NCBI GenBank assembly: GCA_016165875.1
Contig: JABBOT010000002.1
Coordinates: forward strand, 18,058,120-18,122,119
Origin: Acanthopleura granulata
Lineage: Eukaryota > Mollusca > Polyplacophora > Chitonida > Chitonidae
Direction: 5' to 3'
Length of the DNA: 64,000 nucleotides
This document shows positions 1-13,000 of the stretch, in pieces; position 1 is the stretch's first letter; each line of letters opens with the position of its first letter. The translations under genes were made by a program, and so were the position numbers. Below the pieces are notes generated by a model. It worked only from the letters and a program-made list of their open reading frames with translations. It had not been told where the DNA came from and ran no database searches.

Positions 1-311
1 ATAATTAGGTTTTGAGATACCGCTATGTCTAGTATCACTTCATGTCGTCGTATTAACTTTAACACAGTCTGATACAACAATCTACTTACACGCATGATAT
101 TGTGGAATTTTCTGACAAGCATGTATCTTCTGGACCACAAGGTAGCCAGTCACAGGTGACATTGGTGCTGACATCATCTGTCAAGAGGCCAAAACAGTGA
201 TAATTAAATAAACTGGAGAGCATTGCAAATTAATACTCTGGTCATTACTTTGGCGTCAAACCTATTTCTCAGTTGCTGCACTCTCTGGCTCTGACTGTTG
301 AAGTGCTCTGG

Positions 312-650
312 CTGTGAAGCCCTTGACGAATATTAGGTCCCCTGTTTGCGCCACTGAACGTTGCAGAGGCTGTGAAGCCCTTGGCCAATATCAGGTCGTC
401 TGTTTGAACCAGCGAACAATGCTGAGTCTGTGAAGTCCTTAACTAGTTTTAGGTCGTCTACTTGAACCAGTGAACACCGCTGAGGCCGTCAGGCTCTTGA
501 CCAGTATTAAGTCGCTTGTTTGAGCCAGTGAACGACACTGAGACTGCAAAGGCACTGACCAATGTTAGGTCGCCTGTTCGAATCAGTGAACAATGCTGGG
601 GGTGTAAGGCCCCTGACCAATATTAGGTCGCCTGTTTGAACCAGTGAATA
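312..650. repeat. ~59-bp minisatellite, six copies
   Basis: The consensus contains CTGTGAAGCCCTTGACCAAT, then ATTAGGTCGCCTGTTTGAAC and CAGTGAACAATGCTGAG. Copies begin near 312, 369, 427, 486, 544 and 602. Confidence 0.9.
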
Positions 651-1068
651 CCATGGGCAGGAGGTTTGTTTGGTTTCTGACAAAGGGTTGTGCTTTACTC
701 TGGCCATTCCAGTTGCTCTACCCACAAATCAGACTGCTGTCATGTAGTAAAAGTGAACATTCTTGAGTTTGGCATTACTACACCGATCAAACAAATACAG
801 AAATATTTCTCTATCTAACAAAATGACTACAACTCATATGTTTACTTGGAATTACACTTTTTCGGTTAAGCATACAGATTCTAGTGCTATCAGCACTCAC
901 TGCCACATTTCCACATGCACACACATCTACACTGCTCATTTCATCTTTTTCTCCATTAAAGTTAGAAAAAAGAATATATGCATTATGTATGGATATACAT
1001 GCACCAATATTTTATGGTGTGTTATATGGAGAAACCACAAAGTAACTCACACTGTGTTTGGTTGACAC

Positions 1069-4000
1069 CTATAATAACTGGTACACCCACTATGGTTGTA
1101 TTTGTCGTGTCCACCTGGATTACTGCAGACATTGTCGAAGCCCTGAGTAAGGCCTCTCTGACTGCCTCCATCCTCTGAGGGTTGACATTCACGTTCAGGA
1201 CGACATCATGTTGTACAATCAGCGAGCCATTTCTGTGGGATAACAGAGCAAGTGTTCAGGATTGTGTTAGCATGTCTTTCAACTTTATGTATGTTTCTGA
1301 AAGTTCGGAAGATGAGACGTCCAAATTAAAATTCCTGCAGCATCATATTTCAGGACAAAATTTGAGTTTTACCAACGTACTAGTAATTTACACGGGACTT
1401 GTTTAACGAAAATATCGAGCAGATGTACCATTTCTCTTTAAACTTGTGCTTTGAGTACGTAACTCTGAAATTTTCAAAATATTAACAGTCAAACAAAAAT
1501 GAATGCAGTTTCTTTCTTGCTGAAATTCTATTTTTAGAAACACAATTTAAACTGTGGTGTTTTATAAAGAACATTGAACAAGCCCTAGCAGAATGTGACA
1601 TTTGAAAGGTGTACATGTCCCTCCTTTATAAGAAGTACTTAATGGTCATTCATAGTATAATGATGTTCATGCTTTAGAGCATTTTCATCAAAGGTGAAAC
1701 ATCAGCAGATAGTAATGTGTAAAGGCCCCAAAAACTTTGTGAATGGTAATCAAAGCTACCCAAGTAAGCTGGCAATGTCTAATTACACGTGAAGATGTAT
1801 AATTACCATTTCACACGTACATCACTGGAAGGTATGTAACTACCCAAATTCTTGTAATTTTTGGAACACTTGATGTGCCCTTTTAGCTAACATTCTTGTA
1901 CATTTAATGCCAATTGGGGTGCAAAGTTACTTTTTTCTCCCAATATAAGACCATCTAGGAGAGAAATGTAATATTTTGCCTTCACTTTGACTATCATCTG
2001 ACCTAATAATCAGATGAATTGGTGTAAGTACTTCATTTCAAATATTTCGTGGTTAATCCTTCTGATAATAAAGAGGTTGTAAACAAAACCAGGAAACAAA
2101 CATACCCGAGGCTTCTGACAATGACCCCAGAGAAACCAGGTACTGCTGCATAAATGATCATTAACTGCAAAACGATGGGAGTTCATGTAGAGTATATGGT
2201 AAAGCACGTAAACGGTACATGTGCATTCGTGCAGCAACAGTTAGATTGAAATACTTACTATACTGATACTAAAAGATAATTTGAGGTAGGTGAGGGTGAT
2301 TTATTTTCTTATCCATGCCAATAATTCATTTATTAATACTATCACTGTTATCACAAAACTAAATATCTTACATGTAATTTGTTTTAAGCCCATCCAACTG
2401 TAAATACAATATTTTTTTACTGCCGGGAAGTTTCACCCTTAAGTCATCTTTTTTGTATTTGTGAACATATTTTAGAAATCGCATTATACCGCTTGTTGAA
2501 GATGCGTCTTGAGAAGCCTGTAGGAATCAGAGGCTTTGTCACCCAAGTCACTCGTATACTCCAGCCCAGCCAGCTTGATAATCACAGGTATCTGGTACGC
2601 TACATCTGATCAAAAACAGCAGTCACCACTATTAACAACTAGATGATATTTTAGAACAAAACTGCATGGCAAAAAATGTCTGAACAAAAAAATGGTCCTC
2701 AAATATGATCAAATTAGCGCAATGAAATATGTGCTATATATAACCCTGAACATTAACAGTGAAAGATGTTTTTTTTTCTTTTTTTAATTAGACTGTTTGT
2801 CTGATAGTTTGCTATTTTACTTGTAGGCTAAATATCTGGAATTTTTCCAAAAGACAATATATTTATTTTACTACATTTATTTATTTGATTGGATATTGGA
2901 TATATAACACCCTACTCAAATATTTGTTTCCAATCACTAAAACAATCAGCATTATGGTAGAAATAAGAAAGCAATGTAGCCTGGAGTAAACCAGAGTTGA
3001 ATATCATTTATTTATTTGATTGGTGTTCTGCGCTGTACTCAAGAATATTTCACTTATACAACGACATCTAGCATTATGGTGGAAGGTAACCGGGCAGAGT
3101 TCAATGGAAACCCATGACCATCGGCAGGTTGCAGGTAGACCTCCCCATACAGTGTCGGAGAGGAAGCAAGAACAGAGATGAATCTGAGCCTGCAAACGTA
3201 ATGGTCTGCTTACAGCAAGTCAGCTGAGGGGAAACCATGTGGTTTAATCACAAGTGTGAAACAGAACAGATCTGTGACACTGAATCTTCACAGGAATATC
3301 ACGCCAAATCAGAAATTTATACAGTGCTAGAATTCTTCAAATGAGCTTGAGCATCAGTCAGTGATGGCTACAAGGTAAATGCTTAGTCGTGTAAATCTAA
3401 GCATATCAAATCCAGAAAGTCTCAAATAATGTTAGTTTTCATATGCTTTTTCTGACTTTGTCAGGCTACGCAGGAGGTGTGTCATGTTTTGGAAAAAAAT
3501 CACACACATTATCATTTATATGAAGCACTGTAGCTCTATCACCCTTTTGGTCACTTTTTAACATCTTCCTCTAATATCTACTTGCATGTAACTGGGATAC
3601 TCACTTCGACAAGTGATGTTATCCTCTCTGAGAATCTGCGTGGAATTGCAGTAACACTGTTGTACCTGGTTCACCAGTTCACAGCCATACTCACATCTAC
3701 TAGTTGCTTTACATGGGTCAGTTCTTGCATCTATCAGCAGGAAACCATTCTTAATATATGTATATATCTACACTCATTTATTTTAACATTTATGCACAGA
3801 TATGACAGGTAAAAGTAATATTCATTATTAAAATTGAATTATTACATCATGTACATGGTTAAGACCTTAACAGATCTTTAAAAATTTCATTACGCTTTAC
3901 CACGAACGTTCAGTTATTTGCTATTTGGCTTGCGCTGAAAGGCATTACTCGCTCAGACACGGTGGCGACACCATTGGCTGAACACTGATGTTTAATACTA

Positions 4001-7000
4001 CATGTATAAGATAGAGGTTATTACACAGTGAAGGTTGAATATTATAAATATTGTTCGGGTGAGAGGTAGAAAAGATAAGCCACAAGATACTTTAACAAAG
4101 TCGTGATTTTGTATATTTAAAGATAATTTAAGGGATGCTTTTAGCTACAGGCCTTCAAAGACCTGTGAATTGGGTGAAATGGTATCCATGACGCCTTAGA
4201 TGACGTCATTCCAGTGAGCTCAGACTGGAACATCATAAAAATGAAATGTTTCATTTTCCATACCATCGCGTCTGGGTGTGTACTATGAAAATGTAATAAC
4301 AAAAGTGATATCCAACTAATGAAAATATCACTTTTATCAGTGAAGGGAAGGCTGGGATTTCACTGATGTATAAACGACAAACTCTGCTTCACGGCCTCAT
4401 ATGTTCAAAATCAGGCTCCACTGACATTCACCATCTGAATATATCAGGCAGATTGTTCTGCTGTCTAATAGACTAGAATTTCCAGATATTACCAACCGTG
4501 GTTATCAGCATATCTTCCAGTGTTGATCATTTCCCTATACCTAAACACATGATATGTTTCACTTCATTGTCAGCTGGCTGCAGCCCAATGCCCAGATGTG
4601 TGCTGTCTCAAACAGAAATTAATATAAGGTTTGTACCTTTGACACAGCTGAATCTGTCCATGCCGGGGGTGAATCCACGTCTACAGTTACACCTGTAACT
4701 ACCTGCAGTGTTGTCACACACCTGTTCACAGTCATGGCCCAACTCACACTCATTGATATCTGAAACGCAAGCATTGTTGAAGAAAGTCAGGTTAACACAC
4801 TGGCATCAACTAACATATACAGTACATGTACATGTGTTTTCCTAACTGCCACAATTTAAAATCACCGTGACTATGAAACTTAAAATGCGAAGTGTCTTCA
4901 TGTTAAAGCCACCTATGACGTCAATCTATTGTTACATCGCTAAACTATATTTAAAGAATTGAGCGATTGGCACAGGTGGCGTCTCACTATCCCCCCCAAT
5001 CTTAAAAGCTTGCGGTTTCCGAGTTGTAATGTGACACCAAATTCTTCCCGTGTGGACGGTTCGCGCTCAAGTACATGTAGAAGCTTTGCATAGGTTTCGA
5101 TCTCATGAACCTGAAATTCTAAGTCCTTAGTTTATACCCCTGTGCTATCCGGGAAAGTTTCAGTGCAAAGTACTTTCAGCTGACTGTAATAATAACCTCC
5201 AATAGTATATCCGGCCGTTCGTGGGTAGGTCAGCCAACAACCTGCGGGTGGTCGTGGGTTCCCGCCAGGCCCTGCCTGGTTCTTCCCAGGGAGTTGTAAA
5301 GATTATGGTTGGTCCGTATTAGTAGCTAACCCACTTTTCTGATGTTCATTTTGAAAAGTGTATTCCTGATTTGTAAAGATTAGGTTGAGTTATTGCTCGT
5401 CGCTGACCCACTTTTCCGATGTTCACTGAGAAAAGGACATTTTTCAATGAATTGACGTTAGCCTACCATGTCACAGCACCCTGGTTTTTACTTATGCCTA
5501 AATAAATCCAATAGTATAATATAACCATAGTAAAATATTTTGTGTTATACACATGATAGCAAGACTCTGTAAAATAGTAAAATATTTTGTGTTATACACG
5601 TGATAGCAAGACTCTGGTCCAAACTTGGTGATTTTGAGTAGTGGAGAAATCCCGACTTACTGTACATTGGTAGAAAATAATTATTTTTCTACCAATGTAC
5701 AGTTAAGTGATACTGTAACATGGGCCAAGTCGTACATTATGGGAGGTAATCAGACAAGAGTCCCGCAGAAACCAATGACCATCCACAGTATTACATATAA
5801 CCACGGTGAAAACCACCACATGAATAAATCAAACCAACGAAAGGTTAAGTCCATGATAATAAAATATTCATGCGGCTATATTTGGAAGGGGTAAATCCGT
5901 TGTGATTAGATCCCAGCTGTATTCAGGAAGGGATAAATCCATTGTGATATAAAGCTGTATTCAGGACCTGAAGATATATATGAAGATTAACAGGTTTTAT
6001 AAAGCAAACCACCTGGTCATATTATAATTGTCAACATAATTCACCAGAATGACGAATACAGGGTTCGAGATACTTGTGCACATGCTCCTTCGAGTTCTAA
6101 GTCCTTGCAAGTATTTGACCTTCCTACGGAAGAAATGGATTCCGTACGATATAATCCCATTCAGTTTTATTTCACTCTGAATTCATGAAGAACACGGCAA
6201 CATCAATATCCCATATACACAGCGGGCTGCACGTGTGTGTCCTTCTTTAACATAAACAACGTACTCCATGTATGTAGACACATTCATACCATAACTTATA
6301 GGAAAGAGAGCAAATATTTATACACCAGAAGCCTTTCCTTACACTACAGATTTCTCCTTTGTTGACAGATTGTGTGCTCGGGCCCAATGTGCAAGTCTAA
6401 AACAAAACTTAGGACTAAAATATACATGTTAGGTATAAAAATATCACGTAACCACTTATACATACAACTATAAATGATGAAAAAGCAAGAAGTACAGTTA
6501 TTTTTTATGCAAGACGCCAAGCATGTCAACCTCCACAAATATTTTAGGAAAACTTCCAAGATTTAGACAGTACCTAATATAGTACTAGCCTGTGCCTGCA
6601 TGGGAACAAGAGGGGAAATGTTACAACTACGTCATCATGATCAGGGGGGCATCCTTTCACAGACTACAGCGTTAACGACAGATGTGGGCTCGGTGACTGA
6701 CTGTGGATTCCCAGAAGCCCATAGATGAGTTAGTGCCCTTGTGTTGACTTTGCTGCACATCACCAAGAAATTTTTACATCCTCGTAGGAAAGGTAACGCT
6801 ACAGCACAACGGATTGAAGTGTTAACGATGGGCATTGAACAGGTATCACTTTCATCTACATGCTTCTCTGACTTTATAATAACAAAAAGCAGCACGAACA
6901 AATACTTTTTAACGGATATATAAAATATGCGGGCTTCGCCAATGAATCATACCAACCTGTGCATATTGTTCTGTTTTCAGTGGCAGCTTTAAAGCCTGCC

Positions 7001-10000
7001 CGGCAGTTACACGTGTAGCCTGGCACTGTATTAATGCAGACTTGGGAACATTCATTGTCTCTAACTGATGCACATTCATCAATATCTAAAGAGAAAAAAA
7101 ATACAAGACAATGTTACAATGCAAAATCCTATATATCAACCATGCATGTCTAACCATAATTTTTACAAATAACGTCCCCGAAGTCAACTAGAAATAAAGG
7201 ATAGAAAATATCTGAATTGTTGTAATTTTTCAATATAAGTATAAAATATATAATTCGTTCTCTTACATTAACTTCACTGTGTTTACAGTTTAACAGGCCT
7301 GAAGTAGGCCATTTTCAACCCCTTATGGGGGGCTTATTACCTTCACAAGATCCATTTATCCTCTGATAGCCTGTCTTACAGTCACATCTATAAGAGCCCT
7401 GGAGTTCTACACAGGTCTCCTGGGATTCACACTTGTTCTTAACCTCGCACTCCTTTATGTCTTCATCACATTTGTCCCCCATCCAGCCTTCCTTACACAC
7501 ACAGCCAGACGTGTTGTTACACGAGGAGGCTCCTGCCCCACACCCACACTCTGTGGCACAATTCAAGCCCCAGTGAAAGGCATCACACACTGAAACGATC
7601 ATGCAAAAATTTAACATTACAATGCTGTAATTCCTTCATATTTCCATCAGACTACGTTAAAAAATTCGCCGTTGTATGTAACCCAGTTAACCTTATTCAA
7701 AAACAAAAGGGGAAGGCCAGTTGGGAATTTTTTTATTCTACAATATAAAAACAATAGGGATTACTAAGAAATTTACAAAAAAATTCATATCAGTTAAAAA
7801 GACACATTTTACTGACGGCCTCACGTACTTGTATGCACAGTGACATCTTGCAGATATTATTTTGTTATAATCTGGTTTACATTAAATTTCAACTTTTGGA
7901 TTACAAGGGATGGGGAATGAGGCAGTTCTTTTCTTTATTAAAAGGAAATATTTGTGCATGAAACTTTGAAAAGCTCAATTTTCCTTGGAATTATTATTTG
8001 GGGTTTAATATTTTAACCTTTCAGTCACATCCATTTTTCACATCACTTCCTGCCTATTAATGTAACTTGGTCTTAAGCTGAGTAATCTATTGTTCATTTT
8101 TGCCTTGGTCATGACTATTTGTGTTCAAACTGGTAACGCACACAGCATTCCTACATGTATGTTCCAAGGGAATAAGGCCATCCTTACAAATATGTTCGTT
8201 GGGCATAATTTGACTGACCCTTCTAAAAGTTCCCTACTCGAAAGTTTTCATTAGAATTTTCATGCAAGATTTCCTTTCTATTTTTCTCTCCATGTTAATT
8301 TTCTTTAAAATCCCTATCTTTTTGAAGAGCCGGATTAAAAAGAAGAATTGCCTAACAACCATCCCTAGTTTTTTTTCTCCCACCGGGTCGGATTATGCTG
8401 AACAGTTTATTAAGGATGGCCTGTGGAGGTCTGTGCACCCAAGTTGCCATTGTGCAGTCAAAGGTGCTTCAGTGTCATAAAATGTGCACAAATAAAGTGA
8501 ATAACAATTTATAATGATATGCAAAGCCATAAATGTAGTATGTTACCTTCACAGGTTTTCCCATCATTGGCCAGCTTGTATCCCAGCTGACATCCACAGG
8601 AGAAACTACCGACAGTGTTGTTACAGGACTGACTACAGGGTGAAGGATTTTCCATACACTCATCAATATCTGTGGACAGTTATAAGACTCACATGTCTAC
8701 AGCAACATCACCTCCGAGTTGTTCCTCCAGCAAAGAGTAGCTAGCTTCTACTACATATTCCAGTTTAAGAAAATAGAGTTGAAATAGTATGGCTTTACTT
8801 TTATTTCATTAAAAATTATGAAAAATTTACATTGTTAAAAAATCCAAATTTATATACAGAAAAACAAGTGTTCATGATCTTGAGTTTATTAATTTAAATA
8901 GATCAAGTGTTCTGAAGATTAACAGCTCATATTATAATGAGGACAGCACAAGTGGCAAACCTTCACATTGAGAGATATTGACAAGCCTGTGGCCAGAGAA
9001 ACAATAACACTTGGGCTGCTGGTTTTCCACAGTACAAGCATGGTCGCAGTACGTAATGTTCCGCTTTTCACACAGCTGATCAACTGAAACATTAGCAAAG
9101 CATATTAAAGCAATGAGCATTCTGGCAACTCTGCTCTGCTATTGCTTTCAGGACAATTGCAGTTACTAGATTTCAACTGTGTCTCTTTACAGTCAAACTC
9201 TATGTGTGTCATTAAACACCTGGCAGAACATGTTGTAATGCATTTGACGCCAAATGATTCACACAAAGCACAAACCAGTAATGTTCCTGTCACTACCATA
9301 CGCTTTACAGTGGCCTGCCATCAAAGGAATTCCTAAAGTGTCAAATTTAAAGTCCTTTCAACTCATCTAACTCATAAATGCACCCCATATCACCCACTTC
9401 TTTCGAGACAGAATGTGTATATTCTATGGGCGTTAGGAGTAGTATCACACAAAGAAAGTCAAGAAGCAAAGCTCGCAGATCCACAATAAGTCTTCAACCC
9501 AACACTTTTTAAATTGTTTTAGTGATAAAAAATGAGGAGCGATTATGTAACAAGGCTTTCATTACAATGCACAAAAGATGGCCGTGGAGTGAAAACAGAG
9601 AAACACATAAAAAAGTACACAAAGAAGAACTTTTGTAATCCACATAAATAACTGAGACACCAAGATACAGATCTGGTCTGTGCTTACCATCAAAACATGT
9701 GATGCGGTCATTTTCTAGTTGATAACCGGGAAAGCATTCACAGTTATAACCGCCGACAGTATTCTCGCAGACTTGCTGACAATCATGAACTCCATCTTTA
9801 CATTCATCGATGTCTACAAACACACAATATGCTTAATAATAGACATGTACATGTCGACATCATACTCATTCTAATAAACAATTTGGGGGTTTGTCAAAGT
9901 ATTGATCCAATATTTAGTGGGAATAGAACCTTTCGGCATCAACTCTGACACATGCTACACGTAAGTTGTATAGTAGAAGATGGAAACAACAACGAATATA

Positions 10001-13000
10001 ATTTTTTGCAACTGTCCAGGAAACTTTTTATCAAAGTAACAGTTCAGTGAACTGTTCAGTGAATCGATCATACTGCGACGCAACAATAAAGAGACGTCAA
10101 TGCCATACAAAATCAAACAGCATCAAATGCCTGGGTTGTTATATCGAACTCGTCTTTTAGGGTCTTTTAAATAAATTACTCGGTGTTTAAAATATAATAT
10201 GCAAATAACATCATTTGCCTTTAACAAATGTGCACCACAATAATGTAAACTATTATAAACCAGTATTACAAAGTACCATCTGCATTTCAACAATCATGAA
10301 CAACAAACAATATTAACTAGAACTGCAAAGCAGTTTCGGCCGGGGTACACGTCCTTTCAGGTCGTAGTTATAATTGTACACTATCAAATAGCACGCCCTG
10401 CATGCACAAATTGTATTGGAAAGTAATTTCAAAAGAGGGGAAAAACACGGAGTAAAACAAAGAGTGACAAAAAAGAAAGAGAATCAACCGGATTTGAACA
10501 TTACAGTAACAGGTATCATGTACAATGGATTTATTACTGAACACGGGCACAGCCTGTGGTCCAGGAACCCGTCTAGTTTGCCTGGCTTCAGTTTAATTAT
10601 AAGAGTGGGCAAAGACAGACTGCATTTAACAGGCAGGAAATATTAGAAGGCTACAAAAATATGAAATATCGGTCTAAATAGGTAGAGAGTATGTACAAAT
10701 CGTATTGGAAAGTAATTTCAAAAGAGAGAGAGAGAGAGAAAAAGAAACACAGCGTGGGACAAAGCGTGACAAAAACAAATGGGGTATCAACTGGATTTCA
10801 ACCCTATATCTGCAGGTATCATGTACAAAGGTTTTAATACTGAACACCAGCACAACCGCTGGCGCATGTTAAGGCCTTGGCAAACAGAAAACCTGGATAA
10901 GTATGTAAATTTCAACTTCCTTGATACACGACCTTGCCACTTCAGCGTCCCATCTGATTTGCCTGATCCTTTCAGTTATAACAGCGAGCAAGGACAGACT
11001 GCATGTAGTTGGCAGAAAATGCTAAGGGACAATAAAGATATGAAATTTTGGTGTAAATAGTAAGAAGGAATAATTATGAATGAATGATTTTGGCTTAACG
11101 CCACATTGGCAATATCTCAGCCATATCGTGGCAAGTAGAAGGAATAAGTGGCGTTGTGTTTTGTTTTCTTGAAAATGGTTGAGCAATCCAAAGCCACGCC
11201 CTACGGTTTCGTAGTTTCTTTTCTGCACGGCATTCTAAAGCCTGTCTCTTCCTTACGGCCATGTATGGTCTAGACTTGAAAAGAAACTGGAAACCGCGAT
11301 ATTTCGTTAACGACTAAATTTGGTCCTAATAAGAGTTGACCGGTCTCGTTATGACTCGTTATGACTCATGCGACTCATGCGTGTGTATAAATATTGCGGA
11401 GTTTTCACCGTGGCTCTGGACTTATATTATGATGGTAATAGCCTGGGGATAGAGGGAGACTGTTGTCGGGGTTGGTGTGGATTACCCATGATGCATTGCA
11501 AACAGGGCTGGTTTACGGGTAAACATTCAAAATTCTCCGCTGATAGCTTTGGAGAGGCGGGTGAGTTGTTCATTTCTCTGTTTGAGTGACAGGCTGTGGC
11601 CGATCTATGCAGGAAACTACCAGCAGCACATATTTGAATGCAAAGTGAGCACGGACTGAGTAAAACATTTGCAAATGCTTCGCATAAGCAGTCAGTGCAG
11701 GAAAGAGAGGCCCCGAGTAAATAACAACACAGTTACCTCCAATCTCTACATTAAATGCACAGGTTTACATTTATATTTCTGACATAGGGTGATGTCATTA
11801 GTTTCAGATTTCTGGCTGGCAGTTTTCGAGTTCTAGGCCATTGAAATTACCTCGCGGAAAAGTTTTCTGATCACGTCGTAGAAAGTTACAAAGATAAACA
11901 AAAAACAAAGGCAGATTCGGAATCCTCGTCCCAAAATACACCAGAATACGTTAAAACTGAGATTTCGAAAGTAATTGTGATGTCATCATTTCGACCAATG
12001 GCCAGATTCCACAGTTTTCTCAAAATTATTGTACATGGGAACGGTCTACCTGCACATTAAACTTTATACCAATGCTTTCAGCTGTTCTTGAAAAGAAGGT
12101 GTCTAAACCTTTCCATGTAAAACTTAATATGGCCGCTAACTCACGTGACTCTCGAGTCAATCGGTCGAACGGTGTGGGCTGTATCTTTCTGACAATATTG
12201 AATAAGTAATAGTAATAACCCGAACAATTTCAATAAGTGTCCCGCAGGTTAACCTGTGTGGACCACCAATAATGGTCATAGCTGGAGGGGTAGGAGGGAA
12301 AGCCGTTGATTTCCTCAGACTTATTGTAGCTAGGAACGGTCTACCTGCATATTTAATTTTAGAATGATTCGTTCGTTGGTTCTTGAGCAAAAATGTTGAA
12401 ACATTTTCCTAAAAAATACAATATTGTCGCCAAACCCCGTCACCTCGAAAAACAAAAATACCTACAGACTCATGTTCAAGTACTGACAAATTTCACCGTA
12501 AACGTTCAAGTCAATCGGTCAAACGGTTTAGGCTATAGCGGGGTTACAATATTGAATAAATAAAAATAATAATAACGTCAATACGAACGATTTCAATAGG
12601 TGCCCCGCAGGTGTGGACCCCTAATTACATACAAATAAGACTCAAGAAGAAAAAACATAAATAACTGAGTTTATTGAGTCTTATTGAGTACCCCTACCAT
12701 GCCGTAAGGCGACACCGTCACTCTGCACTGAGAGGTTGCTGCTGCCATCATGATTCAACTCGAAAACTGCATATCAGTTTTACCTTGGGGAAAGATAACT
12801 TGAGCGAGAAAAATACAGGTTCATATCCCACAATCAGGTTCTACTGGTTTTATTAGCTTTAGATGATTGATATACATGCATCTCATCCTACATTGTTCCC
12901 AAGAATTCAATCTAGTAATACAGAGTGATTTCCCCTGACGTCAGCATTAATTTGTTTACTATCCATACAATGATCTCTGAATGAAGTAGAACCACAAGAG

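Larger units (their letters stand above)
4760..6956. other. Intron of the EGF gene with repeats only
   Basis: Apart from the SINE fragment, the direct repeat and the hairpin listed, a diverged pair (GGGGTAAATCCGTTGTGAT / GGGATAAATCCATTGTGAT near 5888 and 5930) is present. A possible acceptor at 6396 leads to a stop within 17 codons with only one cysteine, so no exon is called. Confidence 0.6.

Noticed and set aside
6344..6559. Possible small exon near 6396 on the minus strand (DLHIGPEHTIC...)
   Set aside because: Only one cysteine before an in-frame stop, and no usable donor in the EGF phase.
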